DNA from: Ooceraea biroi
Lineage: Eukaryota > Arthropoda > Insecta > Hymenoptera > Formicidae
NCBI RefSeq assembly: GCF_003672135.1
Contig: NC_039507.1
Location: 12,013,278 to 12,077,277 of the forward strand
DNA length: 64,000 bases
Reading direction: 5' to 3'
Part shown: positions 1 to 10,242 of the stretch, one piece after another
Position numbering within the stretch: position 1 is the stretch's first letter
How the letters are laid out: the number at the start of each line of letters is the position of its first letter
Made by a program: the position numbers and the translations under genes
Notes under the pieces: model-generated
The model's database searches: none
What the model saw: only the letters and a program-made list of their open reading frames with translations
Told to the model about the DNA's origin: nothing

Positions 1-400
1 ATAAATCGCAAAAACTATAAAAAATTTAAAATTACTTGTTTTAAATGAAATCATCGTGATAATGTCGCAATAATAAGTAAATAATTCTTCTAATTTTGAA
101 CTATGAATTTTGATAATTTAAGATATACTTTGGAACATTTTATACTCATAGAACGAAACCGAGAAAGAAAGAGAGAGGGAGAGAGAGAGAAAATTTTAAA
201 TTGTCACAATTTATATTTGACAATTAGAAGAATTAGGAAGATTTGCACGATTAGATAAATCTTTATTATCCAACATTTTTATGTTGGATAAGATCTCACA
301 GCAGAAATAAAACGACATATTATTGCGGCAATACAAAAATACATAAAAACATTTAAAATTAATATACTAAAATAATTAAAATGACAGATTTAAAAATTAA
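1..400. repeat. dispersed AT-rich repeat, inverted copy at 32330-32710
   Basis: This AT-rich stretch has no convincing ORF and contains a GA-rich run near 165-190. It is present again in inverted orientation at about 32330-32710. Shared landmarks are the GCAATAATATG/AGATCTCA block, the GTCAAATATAAATTGACAATT block and the ATAAAATGTTCCAAA block. It is therefore part of an interspersed repeat rather than unique DNA. The family was not identified. Confidence 0.7.
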
Positions 401-438
401 ACCCAATAAACAACTCGAATTCACCAGTAAGAAAACAA

Positions 439-1360
439 CCTGTGTGAAGTTAGCACCCCATTTTTGAAATTTTGAAATTCTAAAAGTTGTTCCAGGTTGT
501 TCTAGACTTGTTCCAAATTGTTCCAGAAGATCAAATTTATATAATAAAACTTTTCGCGGAAAATTGAAAAAAACAATTTTTTACCTGACACGCCATTTTT
601 CAAAGATCAAACTTTTAAAGGTTGTTCCAGGTTGTTCTAGTTGTTCTAAACATTGTTCCAAAGTATTAGATTGATTTGTCAAAACCTTTACGAGATATCG
701 AAAAAAAAATAATTTTGGAAAAAATCGTTTTTGAAGAATGGAACAAGTTTTATATCCAAGAAAATCTTGAAAAACCAAATTTTTCGAGTAGGTTGCAAGA
801 GTAAAGTCACCCTGAGGTTTCGAAACGAGGCGTATAAATTTTGTTCCCGGTTGTTCTACTCGAGAAAACGATAGTTCTAAAGCGGGAAGCTTGGAACAAG
901 TTTTTTACCCAAGAAAATAGAAAAATAATAGTTTCCATTAAAGAGTAAAGTGGACCTTATTATATTGTTGCTATGGTCTTGAAATTTTTGTTCTGAGTTG
1001 TTCTACACGGTTATAAACATATTCTAAATCGACAATGTAAGTTATTTTGTTTGGGAAAGAATGTCCAAAAATGATTTTTTCCAAAATTCTTTTTTTTCGA
1101 TATCTCGTAAAGGTTTTGACCAATCAATCTAATACTTTGGAACAATGTTTAGAACAACTAGAACAACCTGGAACAACCTTTAAAAGTTTGATTGTTGAAA
1201 AATGGGGTGCCAGGTAAAAAAATTGTTTTTTTCAATTTTTCGCGAAAACTTTTATTATATAAATTTCATCTTCTGAAACAATTTGGAACAAGTCTAGAAC
1301 AACCTGGAACAACTTTTAGAATTTCAAAATTTCAAAAATGGGGTGCTAACTTCACACAGG
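439..1360. mobile_element. foldback element FB1 with arms built from GTTGTTCC words
   Basis: The two ends are reverse complements over about 280-300 bp (439-720 against 1080-1360), so the whole unit folds on an axis near 899. Inside each arm the words GGTTGTTCCAGGTTGTTC and GGAACAA are reiterated, as in the internally repetitive arms of foldback elements. The flanks AGAAAACAA and TAGATAAAC are only weakly alike, so no target duplication can be claimed. No coding capacity was seen; short ORFs inside the arms are mirror images of each other. Confidence 0.75.
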
Positions 1361-1419
1361 TAGATAAACACCTCAGTGATTTATTAAATGAGCATAACTG
1401 GCAATGGGTACAATAAGTA

Positions 1420-1460
1420 GCACTACGTTTCGACCATTATTTAGGCCCTTATCAAGTGCA
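1420..1460 (-). ncRNA. Penelope-type hammerhead-ribozyme-like motif (fragment)
   Basis: On the minus strand the sequence pairs GCAC with GTGC (stem I) and GGCC with GGTC (stem II) around TTGATAAG and CGAAACGTA. This is the layout of the minimal hammerheads known from Penelope-like retroelements, with stem III reduced to about one pair. Canonical C3 and G8 are replaced by U and A, which could still pair. It sits in a short Penelope remnant (about 1375-1480) with no ORF. It is closely related to the motif at 42541-42582. Activity is unknown. Confidence 0.55.
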
Positions 1461-1479
1461 ACAATCAAAAGCAATCGAA

Positions 1480-1729
1480 AGCTTGCACCCATATTATATA
1501 ATAAAAATGCCGTTAGATTTTTGTTAACGGCTTTCGTTCCTGAAATATTTTAATCACAAGTTTATGTGACCTGTCAAATGACATGAATTCCAGATAAGCT
1601 ATACGGTAGCGCTCGACGTATATGCACTGAACTTGGTAACGCTCGATGTTTATGCAGTGACTCTCATTGTTCGGAACTTTATTTTTTATTTTTATGTACT
1701 TGGCGTCGCGACGCTACTGCGTCGCTTGA
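1480..1729 (+). repeat. hairpin-ended repeat family A, copy A1 (right end)
   Basis: About 250 bp is shared in direct orientation with 33390-33624 and, more degenerate, with 44450-44680. The unit ends with box TACTTGGCG (1697-1705), then a perfect 7-bp stem and 4-nt loop (GCGACGC TACT GCGTCGC, 1708-1725), then TTGA. Inside, the phrase GGTAACGCTCGATGTTTATG is partly duplicated. No coding capacity was seen. The matching left end is not adjacent, so this is probably a truncated non-autonomous element. Confidence 0.75.
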
Positions 1730-1929
1730 TTATTATGTATTAGGTGTATGCAAAAGGGGTTTATTCTTTTACTCATTGCTCTAATATTATTATTTAAACT
1801 TCAAATTAATTATCACTTTTTTACGTTTTTGAAGTGTCGGCATCGAAGTTTATTAAACGTCATATGACATGATTTGACAATAAACATAACTACGAAAAGC
1901 AATAATGAATGCGATAACCAATGAAAAAC

Positions 1930-2200
1930 TATATATACTTTTCGTATTCAGCAAACTATTGAACTTTTGGACTTGAGATGGAAAGTCTGTCCGCACGTGA
2001 CGTATTCACCTAACTTGGTACCTTCGGATTATCATTTATTTCAATCGATGTAGTACTTTTTAACTTTATAATACTTTTAAAATGTGGCTGAAATACAAAA
2101 AAACTTTTTTCGCAGAGAAATTTGGAATTTGCACGAAAAATAGAAAATCATAAAAGACGAAGGCAAATATTTTGATGATTGAATTGTGTTGCATATTGAT
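1930..2200 (+). pseudogene. mariner transposase relic (third catalytic motif region)
   Basis: Conceptual translation near 1960-2060 reads YSPNLVPSDYHLFQSM. This is recognisable as the mariner motif around the third catalytic aspartate (YSPDLAPSDYHLF in active copies). The usual C-terminal stretch follows with stops and frameshifts. Only about 90 codons survive and no terminal repeats were seen. It belongs to a different and older mariner lineage than the element at 7026-8312. Confidence 0.7.
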
Positions 2201-2209
2201 ATGCACCTA

Positions 2210-3080
2210 AAAAATGAAAGTTTGTAAAAAAAAGACTAAAACTTTTACATATCTCTAATATCATACATTGTATGATACATGATGGTATTTATTATATTTT
2301 GAATTCTATGAATATATATTACAATTAATTCAGTAGTGCCAAGTTTTTTCCATTAAAAAAAAGTTTGTACTTATTACATTTTGTACTTATTAAATTTTTT
2401 ACTTATTACATTTTTAAAATATTTTTATACATTTTTATGTATTTTTATTACACTTATGTATTTTTTAATCAAGATAACTTATTTCGTGTCATATATTTTG
2501 TAAAAAAACTATTATAAATAAAACTATAAACTTCTTTTATTATTTTATTATTTTTAGATGTTACAACTTTTGTAGGGATTCTTTTTATATATTGAAATAA
2601 ATTGCAGATATTGAAATAAAATATAATTATATTATTTCATATTCCATATTCCATATTTCAAAATCAACAAGCACTTGTACTTATCATCTTTTTTTGCACC
2701 TTCCGTTTAAAAAGGTAAGTTTTTATAGATCAAGTTTACGCCGTTGCACTATGTTCCATAGTCTCCTTTCTATCCTCTGGATACCATCTTCTTACTAACG
2801 AGACGGCTTGCGAAACTTTATTCTGTTACTTCATGATTTGCACGAAGCTAACCTATTTCCCTCTCATCTATTCATCGGAGCGTGGGTGCCTTTTTACTGA
2901 TGTTGGTAATCCGACAACAGCACAAACATCTGAAAGGATGTGCACCTTAGACCATACAAGTATGAACCGCCAGTAGGCTGCGTATGCTATAGCAAATTTA
3001 AACGAAAAGTGTTCCCAAGTGTAACGAGTTTAGGTCAATTACAATCCGCGCGAAAATCAAATTAGCTATCCTCAGCGGCC
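2210..3080. other. no gene seen; AT-rich DNA and an unassigned GC-richer block
   Basis: Positions 2210-2690 are very AT-rich and low in complexity. Positions 2740-3060 are more GC-balanced and look like part of a dispersed repeat, with no readable ORF on either strand. I could not assign the block to a family. Confidence 0.4.
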
Positions 3081-3885
3081 TATTCTGTAAGCCTTAACGA
3101 TAGTGTTATGAAACGATTGTCATTAATGAATAACTTTTCTTATTCCATAAATAATAACTGTTGTTAATTAATGACAAAATAGCGACAAAATTCTCGTAAA
3201 TTTAACAATAGCTAGAGAGGTGTTGTTAAATGAGATGAAGTTGTTAATAAATACATTTAATCTGATTTAATAACTGAAATAATATTCTAATCGCCGAGCA
3301 AGTAATATACTTCAATAAATTTTAAACGACTTCTTCGGCATATCCTGATGTTAAGATAAATCCTGGTCATGGGGATATATTTTTCACAGCAAAAATTTAT
3401 ATTCCTATATGTGTAGTGAAATCTCACTCTCTATAGGAAATACTGCGGTTTTCAAGTCTAGCGTTAGTTAGCACGCAGTACATTAAAAATTTATCTTAAT
3501 CTGATTTAACCTATAATATTGAAACTATTCTGTCACTACATTATATATGCGGTCATATATGTAAATCACATATTACACAAAATGTATATAAATGAATTAA
3601 TTGAGGCAGTAATGTACGAGTTATAAAACCGGTGAGTGTTTAAAGAAATATATATATATATATATATATATATTAACTAATATATATAAACTAATATATA
3701 TATATATTAATCTAATATATTTAAATAAATATCGAACACTCATACACGATTTTAATATTCGAAGAAAGAAGAGCTCAGATCCATAACATATTCGTGTCGT
3801 TAAATTACTGTATAAATTTTTGTATACTTTTTCCAACTTATATTATTATTTCCAATAGTACATATATAGATTCCAAATTATATGT
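3081..3885. mobile_element. probable 5' end of Harbinger element 1, with a TA microsatellite
   Basis: The stretch starting GGCCTATTCTGTAAGCC followed by AACGATAGTGTTATGAAACG resembles insect Harbinger termini. It lies just upstream of Harbinger coding remnants in the same orientation. A TA microsatellite occupies about 3646-3720. The opposite terminus was not found, so the element boundary is inferred. Confidence 0.4.
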
Positions 3886-5754
3886 GTGTTTTCTCCTAGA
3901 CAAGAATTAAGGAGAATAAATAGAAATTTGAGAGACGCAAGTAATCCGTTTGAAATTCCGGAGTATTATTTAAAAAATTGTACCGATTGGATGTGCAGAA
4001 TGCTCACGATCTATTTAATAAACTTATGTCATTTATTAATCAAGGTCGAAGAAATACAAGTATTCCACCAATCCTTCGATTTTTTTTAACTATGACATTT
4101 CTAGCTCATGGAAGTTATCAAAAACCTGTTGCTCAAAATAAAATTATTCCCTATTCCCAATCAACTGTTAGCAGGCATTTGCATGAAATAATAATAGTAA
4201 ATATAATGGAAAATCATTTAATCAGGTAATTGGTATATAACATTTCTTCAAACTTTCGAGGAAATAATTACAACAAAAGAGGAATTTTTTGCAAAACATG
4301 GCATACCGGGAATTGTAGGGTGCATTGATTGCGCAAAAAAAAGAAAGATATACTCTTCACTCTGTTGTGAAAAAGAGTAAAAATAATAATAATAATAGTC
4401 TTTTACAAAAATCAAGTTACAAGTGGTTCCTTAATTTTTTTAAAGAATGATTAGTAAAGGACACCGCACTATTTCCACGTAAAATAGGTCCCGACCGATT
4501 TTCTTCAAATTCCGTATACAGTTAGAGGTATCATTAGGTAGATCAACCATAATAAAGATTTTTTGAAAAAATCACTTTTTCAACCTATTGAAGCGATATA
4601 CCTGATAATGATGCAGCATCCGTATTATACGACATTTTGAGATGTGCATTGTTCCTGTGCGTGCGTGCGTGTGTGTTACCATCATTGCTGGCAGGCTTCG
4701 GCCAGAGATAAAAACTTTTGCAGTCCGTCGCACGAATCAGCGCGAAAATGGGGGTAACGTGCCCATAAACATTCAGTGTACGCGCAGGGCGGCCGGCGGC
4801 CGTAGATTTACTTTAATATACTTACGATTTCAAAAACTAATACGCTATTACATGTCATTAAAAATAATAAAAAAATAAGAACAAAAAACTAAATAAAAAC
4901 TATAAAAAAACAATAAAAAACAAAAAAGCTAATTTAAAAAACTAGAAAAATGGAGTGTAAAATCCTATCGCATTCTCCTCGTGGCGCACTCTGGGATCGT
5001 GAATTATTACTTTTGAGTAATCCTTTCACCAGCTGACTGCGGAGGTTTCATATAATGCGGACTCTACATTATTAGGCCGTACGCCGAAGCCTGCCAGCAA
5101 CGATGGGAACACACGCGCGCGCGCGCGCACGCACACACACACAGAGGAACAATGCACATCTCAAAATGTCGTGTAATACGGATGCTGCATCATTATCAGG
5201 TATATCGCTTTAATAGATTGAAAAAGTGATTTTTTCGAAAAATCTTTATTATGGTTGATCTACCTAATGATACCTCTAACTGTATACGGAATTTGAAGAA
5301 AATCGGTCGGGACCTATTTTACGTGGAAATAGTGCGGTGTCCTTTGATTGTATTTTATATTTATGATGTAAACGAAAAAATATTAGCTGCAGATGTTCGA
5401 TATCCCGACAGCGTTCATGACGCCGCAATTTGGACTATGAGTAAAATAAAAACCTTTTTGCATAATAATTTCATACAAGGTGATGAAGCAACTTATCTAG
5501 TAGGATATCCATTGTTGTCTTATCTATTAACATCAATAAGAGGTGCAGAACCAAACACTCCAGAATGGCTATACACACAAATACATCAACAAATTAGAAA
5601 CTGTTTTGAAAGAACAAATGCATTATTAAAAGGTGTATGGCGTTGTCTATATCGCGTGTTACATTACCATCCAACTTTTGCAGCACAAATTTTCTATACC
5701 TGCGTAATACTCCATAATATAATGAAGATACAAAATATACATGGTAAGAAATAA
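3886..5754 (+). pseudogene. PIF/Harbinger (HARBI1-like) transposase, split by an insertion
   Basis: The N-terminal part (3886-4229, using two frames) has the HARBI1 pattern LRDASNPFEIP, then the helix-turn-helix region SYQ...YSQSTVSRHLHEI. The DDE domain starts at about 4270 (HGIPGIVGCIDCAKK, with the first catalytic D) and is then broken by an inverted-repeat insertion at 4456-5345. It resumes at 5345-5754 with DVRYPDSVHDAAIW, the degenerate second-acid region GDEATYLVGYPLLSYLLT and the glutamate motif NCFERTNALLKGVWRCL. An active enzyme would be about 350 aa and would cut and paste at 3-bp TWA sites. Frameshifts and the insertion make this copy dead. The first about 32 codons of the downstream ORF (from 5251) belong to the insertion. 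Confidence 0.85.
4456..5345. mobile_element. inverted-repeat element nested in the Harbinger transposase
   Basis: The ends are reverse complements for about 200 bp. The left end is AAAGGACACCGCACTATTTC and the right end is its complement finishing at 5345. The stem continues through CGATATACCTGATAATGATG to a GC-rich zone with GTGCGTGC and CGCGCG runs near 4655 and 5110. It separates the two halves of the Harbinger DDE domain. Flanks ATGATTAGT and GATTGTATT do not give a clean target duplication. It encodes nothing recognisable. Confidence 0.75.
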
Positions 5755-5779
5755 ATTTATTTGTGATTCCCTATAAGCG

Positions 5780-6085
5780 CGATATTATTTAATATTAAGT
5801 AATATTGTAGGCATATTCTTAGAATATTATATGTAATATTCTAATAATATTATATAATATTAAATAATATTTTTAAAATATTAATAGATGGTTATATGTC
5901 CGCTCCTGATAATATTATATGAATATTCAAGAAATAATATTATTTAATGTTACTGTAATATATATGAATCTAAAAAGTATTAGTATTTAATAGAATAATC
6001 ATGTTCTACAAATATTCAAAAAGTAATATTTAATATTATAACAATATTTTATATAAATTATCGGGAATATTATAATTATTTTAAA
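5780..6085. repeat. AATATT-word-saturated block
   Basis: The palindromic words AATATT and AATATTATT recur every 10-30 bp over 300 bp, well above what local AT content suggests by eye. A possible GC-richer edge (GCGCGATATT) lies at the left. It resembles the word-saturated MITEs elsewhere in the window, but clear terminal repeats were not found. Confidence 0.4.
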
Positions 6086-6544
6086 TTTAATTTCATTAAA
6101 ATGTTATTAAAAAATTTATATTACATAAATAATAGTTATAAAATTAATGTTACGAATGGTTATAAACATTGTCTATTAATTAATTAATCAGTATGAAGGA
6201 TATATATATAAATGAAAAAATTATACATTTTATTAATTGCATTAAATAAAAATATTTTTTTATAAATTTGTATAAAGATTTTTTATTTCTTGAATAATAA
6301 TTTTAATATTTTTAATATAAAAGTAACGGCAAGTTTCAAAATGGTATTTATAATCTTTAACTTAAACAAGTAAAGTCTTGAAAACAACAGAAATAGAAAA
6401 CAGAAATTTAAACTTTAAATAAAAATCATATAAAACGTAAATGCATGACTTTCCTTTTTATTATTAATGTCGCAACATTAAGTTCCCAATTAAATTCTAT
6501 TTCATTTCCAAATGAATTTCCATTTTAGGGAAATAATTTTTGTC

Positions 6545-7020
6545 TTGTTTTTTATTCGGTCCAGTGCGTGAGATAACCAACTTTTAAGAGGTGCGCTTAC
6601 ATCTCCTTCGCTGACATCCTTGAACTTACTTCTTATAATATCTAAAATAATCATAGAACACATAAAAAATAAATTTAAATTATGAATATGAATATAATTG
6701 TTTACATCGCATAAAAGTGTCAATACGTGATACAATTTATGAAAGAAAAAAAGTTATATAAAATTATAAATTATTAAATTAAATTAATTTAAAATTATAA
6801 ATGTTTTGTAATATATTAGCAACTTTACTTTTACAAAAACAAACAACATTGTGAATAAAATTTCAGATTTAAAAAATTATAAATCTATTCTTACTAAATA
6901 TAATTTTCCATAAAAACAATGTTTCAAATTTCTGTTTGTTTTCTTTTTGTCCAGTCCAACTGAATTTCGCAGCTACTTCGTCTGTAAATGTTTTCATAAA
7001 CCTAATAACAGTTTTTTTCA
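6545..7020 (-). pseudogene. DUF4806-like C-terminal exons
   Basis: Two minus-strand pieces read like the end of DUF4806 (PF16064) proteins. One at about 7020-6930 has FTDEVAAKFSWTGQKENK, matching the usual sequence around the conserved W-x-G-x-x-x-K. The other at about 6660-6540 has IIRSKFKDVSEGDVSAPLKS followed by WLSHALDRIKN, matching the terminal helix. They are separated by an AT-rich intron-like stretch. The mariner at 7026-8312 sits immediately upstream, so the gene is cut off from any N-terminal part. Function of the family is unknown. Confidence 0.5.
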
Positions 7021-7025
7021 TAGTG

Positions 7026-8312
7026 TTGGGTTGTTCGGAAAGTTATTTCATTTTTTCAAGGAAAAATGAAAGGCGGTTTTTTCATATTTAGAATAAATTT
7101 TATTCAGTGATGTATTGGCCATTTTGTTCCACTACCTTTCGCCATCTTTCTGGCAACTTTAAGATTCCACGCTCATAGAAGTCCTTCTCCTTATTGACAA
7201 AAAATTGACCAAGTGATTTTTGACGCCTTCATTTGAATCGAAGTTTACATTGTTCAAAGAATTTTGTAGAGACCGGAACAAATGGTAATCGGATGGTGCC
7301 AGATCAGGAGAGTATGGTGAGTGTGGTAGCACATCCCATCCAAGCTGTAAAAGCTTCTGGCGAGTGACCAAACTTGTGTGTGGTCTAGCATTGTCGTGAT
7401 GGAATACGACACCTTTCCTATTCGCCAATTCTGGTCGCTTCTGCTTGATGGCAGTATCCAATTCATCCAGCTGACGACAATACACTTTCGAATCAATCGT
7501 CTGGTTCCTTGGTAGTAGCTAGAAAAATACGATTCCCTTCCAATCCCACCATACAGAAAGCATGATCTTCTTTTGATGAATATCTGCCTTGGATGTCGAT
7601 TGAGTAGGTTCATCTTGCCTGGACCATGATCGTTTTCGCTTAACATTGTTGTAAACAATCCATTTTTCATCTCCAGTTATGATTCGCTTCAAAAATGGTT
7701 CATTTTCTTCACGTTTCAACAATGAATCGCAGATGGTAATGCGTCGAATCAAGTCAATTTCCTTTAAATTGTGTGGAACCCAAATATCGAGCTTTGAAAC
7801 GAATCCAAGGCGTTTCAAATGATCGTAAACGGTCGAATTCGATAAATTTAACTTTTCAGCAATTTCGCGTGTTGTTATGCGACGGTTTGCATCCACCAGA
7901 GCCTTTATTTTCTCGTCATCAGCTTTAATTGGCCGACCTGAACGTGGTGCATCTTTCGAATCGAAATTTCCAGTACGAAATTTCGAAAACCAATTCTGAC
8001 ACTGACGTTCACTCAATATATCTTCTCCGTACACGGCACACAATTTTTTTCTCGCTTGCACTGCATTTTTACCCTTTCGGTAATAAAAAAGCAAAATATT
8101 ACGAAAATGCTCACTTTGATTTTCCATGTTTGATGTGATGCCAAACAACAATTACTTGACAGATCGCAACACAATAAGATACTAAATGACGTCTGAAATG
8201 TCAGTTGTCAAAATATAAAACGAATTTGTCGCTTAGAGTAAGGTTAAGTATCGAGGAACGCGACTAACGACATCTCTTTGTGAAAAACGAAATTACTTTC
8301 CGAACAACCCAA
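7026..8312. mobile_element. mariner element, near full length
   Basis: At 1,287 bp it has typical mariner length. Its terminal inverted repeats are TTGGGTTGTTCGGAAAGT on the left and the complement (ACTTTCCGAACAACCCAA) on the right. The right flank is TA (8313-8314) and the left flank is TG (7024-7025), i.e. a TA duplication with one changed base. It carries a single transposase gene on the minus strand and lies directly upstream of a DUF4806-like fragment. Confidence 0.95.
7092..8130 (-). pseudogene. mariner transposase, interrupted
   Basis: The N-terminal region (about residues 1-120) has paired helix-turn-helix motifs: RKGKNAVQARKKLCAVYG, then SERQCQNWFSKFRTGNFD, SGRP, and TTREIAEKLNLSNSTVYDHL. 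The linker reads WVPHNL. The DD34D catalytic residues are all visible in ITGDEKW, HHDNARPHTS and SPYSPDLAPSDYHLF. Two lesions stop it working. One is an in-frame TAG at about 7519-7521, where relatives have a glutamate codon before LLPRNQT. The other is a frameshift near 7200, ahead of the C-terminal stretch ending KLPERWRKVVEQNGQYI. I chose MENQSEHF (ATG at about 8128) as start because it matches mariner N-termini; the upstream ATG at 8151 is less likely. Confidence 0.92.
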
Positions 8313-8990
8313 TAGTTATTATTTAATTAACTGAAATAAAAGATAAAATTCAAATAAAAAATAAAGTGTAAGTTAAATAAAAGAGAGAACTTGTCACCAA
8401 AGCGATGCTTCTTTAAACGAATACCATCAAACATGATTGCAGATAGAAAGATAATAAAGCAAAGTTTAGTAGATTATAGTAAAAAAAAGAAAAGTGGCTG
8501 AAACTGCTTACAAATGTTGTAAAAGAAATCGAAGATTCTAAAATTTGTTTGCAAAAATTTCCATGCATTTCAAGATCAATCAATACAATTATAGTTTAAC
8601 ATGCAAACTGCACAGTACGATACGTACTTGCACCTTACAAGACGATAAATTCTTCTTACACCTTTTACATCCTACTAACGCATCTCCCTCATGATGTCAT
8701 GAGACAAGGTACTTTATAGAGAGGCAGGTTATACTGTTCATAGCCATAAATCCTAACTCACACATTTTACTGTCTGTCACTTTGTCTTATCATGTCATAA
8801 TATATACATTAATCTAAACTTTCTTTTTTTACAAAAAGAACAAGTAACGTTCTCACTAATGGACTTGACTCGACCAAAATCATTTGTCCATGTTTGTACA
8901 ATTTGCTAATAGATAAACCTAATTTAGTTAACTAATGGATAAATTGCATAAGCTCCACGTTTTTCCAAAGGAATAGCAACACATTTGTAT
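8313..8990. other. no gene recognised
   Basis: This is AT-rich sequence with scattered stops in all frames. Nothing here could be tied to the neighbouring ORF that ends at 8991. Confidence 0.4.
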
Positions 8991-9494
8991 CTAATTTTTG
9001 ACTGGATACTTTCTTGGGAGGTCACTTAGCTTTTCAACTACAAATATTCCCAGCTTCGAAGATTTTAGAGGAACAGAATACAAGTCTGTATACTGTACAA
9101 ATTTCTTTCCTATAACCCATTCACTGACAGGATTCTTGTAAAAATTAATTACTTTAATTATTGTGCTATCATGTAACATGGCAAAGTTATCTCCATCTCT
9201 CAATGTTAAAGTTTTTCCATTATGAATGTATTTTGAGTAGTTACTACCACCTTGTAATTCTGCCGTAGGACTTGCACGTTGGAGGGACGATGCAACTATT
9301 CCATCTTGGCGTGCTTTGGTTATAGCAAACCCATTAATTTCAATCTCAGTCATTCGATTTACTAATTGCTGCAAAGGTTTTGATCTTCCTCGAATTAGAT
9401 GCTTGATTCGATGCAATTCATTTTCGAAAATAAATGCCAAAACATTATCAAGAACACCAAAGACTTCGAAGCTTCGAATATTCGAAGTTATCAA
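8991..9494 (-). CDS. unrecognised protein fragment, related to 9874-10242
   Basis: An open frame of 167 codons. The first half is helix-like with basic and acidic residues (NELHRIKHLIRGRSKPLQQL). The second half has GDNFAMLHDSTIIKVINFYK, then WVIGKKFVQYTDLYSVPLKS and LGIFVVEKLSDLPRKYP. This resembles the C-terminal block of the ORF at 9874-10242: IIGYQLRKTDVLYSRPFSSE, then LDIYAAEEISNNILSYPLHE. Both are probably C-terminal pieces of a repeated, possibly transposon-encoded, insect protein of unknown function. No signal peptide or membrane segment is visible. Introns cannot be excluded. Confidence 0.45.
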   Translation of the reverse strand: MITSNIRSFEVFGVLDNVLAFIFENELHRIKHLIRGRSKPLQQLVNRMTEIEINGFAITKARQDGIVASSLQRASPTAELQGGSNYSKYIHNGKTLTLRDGDNFAMLHDSTIIKVINFYKNPVSEWVIGKKFVQYTDLYSVPLKSSKLGIFVVEKLSDLPRKYPVKN

Positions 9495-9509
9495 AAGTAA
9501 CAGTCCTAA

Positions 9510-9840
9510 TCTATAATACTAATACGAAAATGTAATGAGAACTCCTAAACCATAGGTCATAGGTCAAAAACGGACAACGGGGATCGATCAGGCATGGTCC
9601 CAAAAGGTGCTCAGGTTTTTATTTTTCTGAACTTTGACCCCTAAGTCACGTGACCAAAGCTAACTTTTTAACGGTTGAGATTTTGGATGTACAATCATAA
9701 ACAAAAATGTGCCTCATTAAAAGATAAATCGATTACCGCAGGGCCAGCTGGGGAAATTCCGGGGGCGCTCAAGGGTGGCGTAAAATTTAGCTAGAGATCT
9801 ATCTTTTTTACTCGCGCGTTGCGCACGACGGGTTTGCTAG
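9510..9840 (+). mobile_element. non-autonomous Helitron, 331 bp
   Basis: It starts with TC (TCTATAATACTAATACG) and ends with GGGTTTGCTAG, i.e. the CTRR rule. Shortly before the 3' end there is a GCGC-GTT-GCGC hairpin. The base before it is A and the base after it is T, the expected Helitron insertion site with no duplication. It has no coding capacity and lies between two related ORF fragments of opposite orientation. Confidence 0.85.
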
Positions 9841-9873
9841 TATGAATTAAAAGTAAAACATGCTACTGGTATA

Positions 9874-10242
9874 GTGGCCGATAAAATTCAAGATATTGTT
9901 GAATCGCAATACAGGATACTAATATTATTAGGAAATTATGAAATCGACTGCAATAGCGAAGCAAATAATTGTATCATGACAAAAGATAGGAACTTACTGA
10001 CAGTTAAGGACGTCGTGAAATGTACGAATAATACAACTTATATTATTGGTTATCAATTGAGGAAAACAGATGTTTTATATTCACGACCATTCTCATCAGA
10101 GAATTTGGACATTTATGCTGCTGAAGAAATAAGTAATAATATTTTATCTTATCCTTTGCATGAAATACAGGGAAAGATATGGAAAATTAAATTTAATTCA
10201 AAATTGTATGTCATTCCTATTCGATACGTTCGTGGGCAATAA
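9874..10242 (+). CDS. unrecognised protein fragment, partner of 8991-9494
   Basis: An open frame of 122 codons beginning MADKIQDIVESQ. Its block IIGYQLRKTDVLYSRPFSSE plus LDIYAAEEISNNILSYPLHE aligns by eye with WVIGKKFVQYTDLYSVPLKS in the opposite-strand ORF upstream. It ends KLYVIPIRYVRGQ. No known domain was recognised. The start may be an artefact of an upstream exon junction. Two diverged C-terminal copies in inverted orientation suggest an old duplicated transposon or gene family. Confidence 0.4.
   Translation: MADKIQDIVESQYRILILLGNYEIDCNSEANNCIMTKDRNLLTVKDVVKCTNNTTYIIGYQLRKTDVLYSRPFSSENLDIYAAEEISNNILSYPLHEIQGKIWKIKFNSKLYVIPIRYVRGQ

Noticed and set aside
5251..5350. Start of the 167-codon frame at 5251 as the true transposase start
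   Set aside because: The first about 32 codons lie inside the inverted-repeat insertion and mirror 4456-4550; the transposase sequence begins only at about 5345.
7929..8138. Plus-strand ORF opposite the mariner N-terminus
   Set aside because: Shadow of the transposase coding strand.
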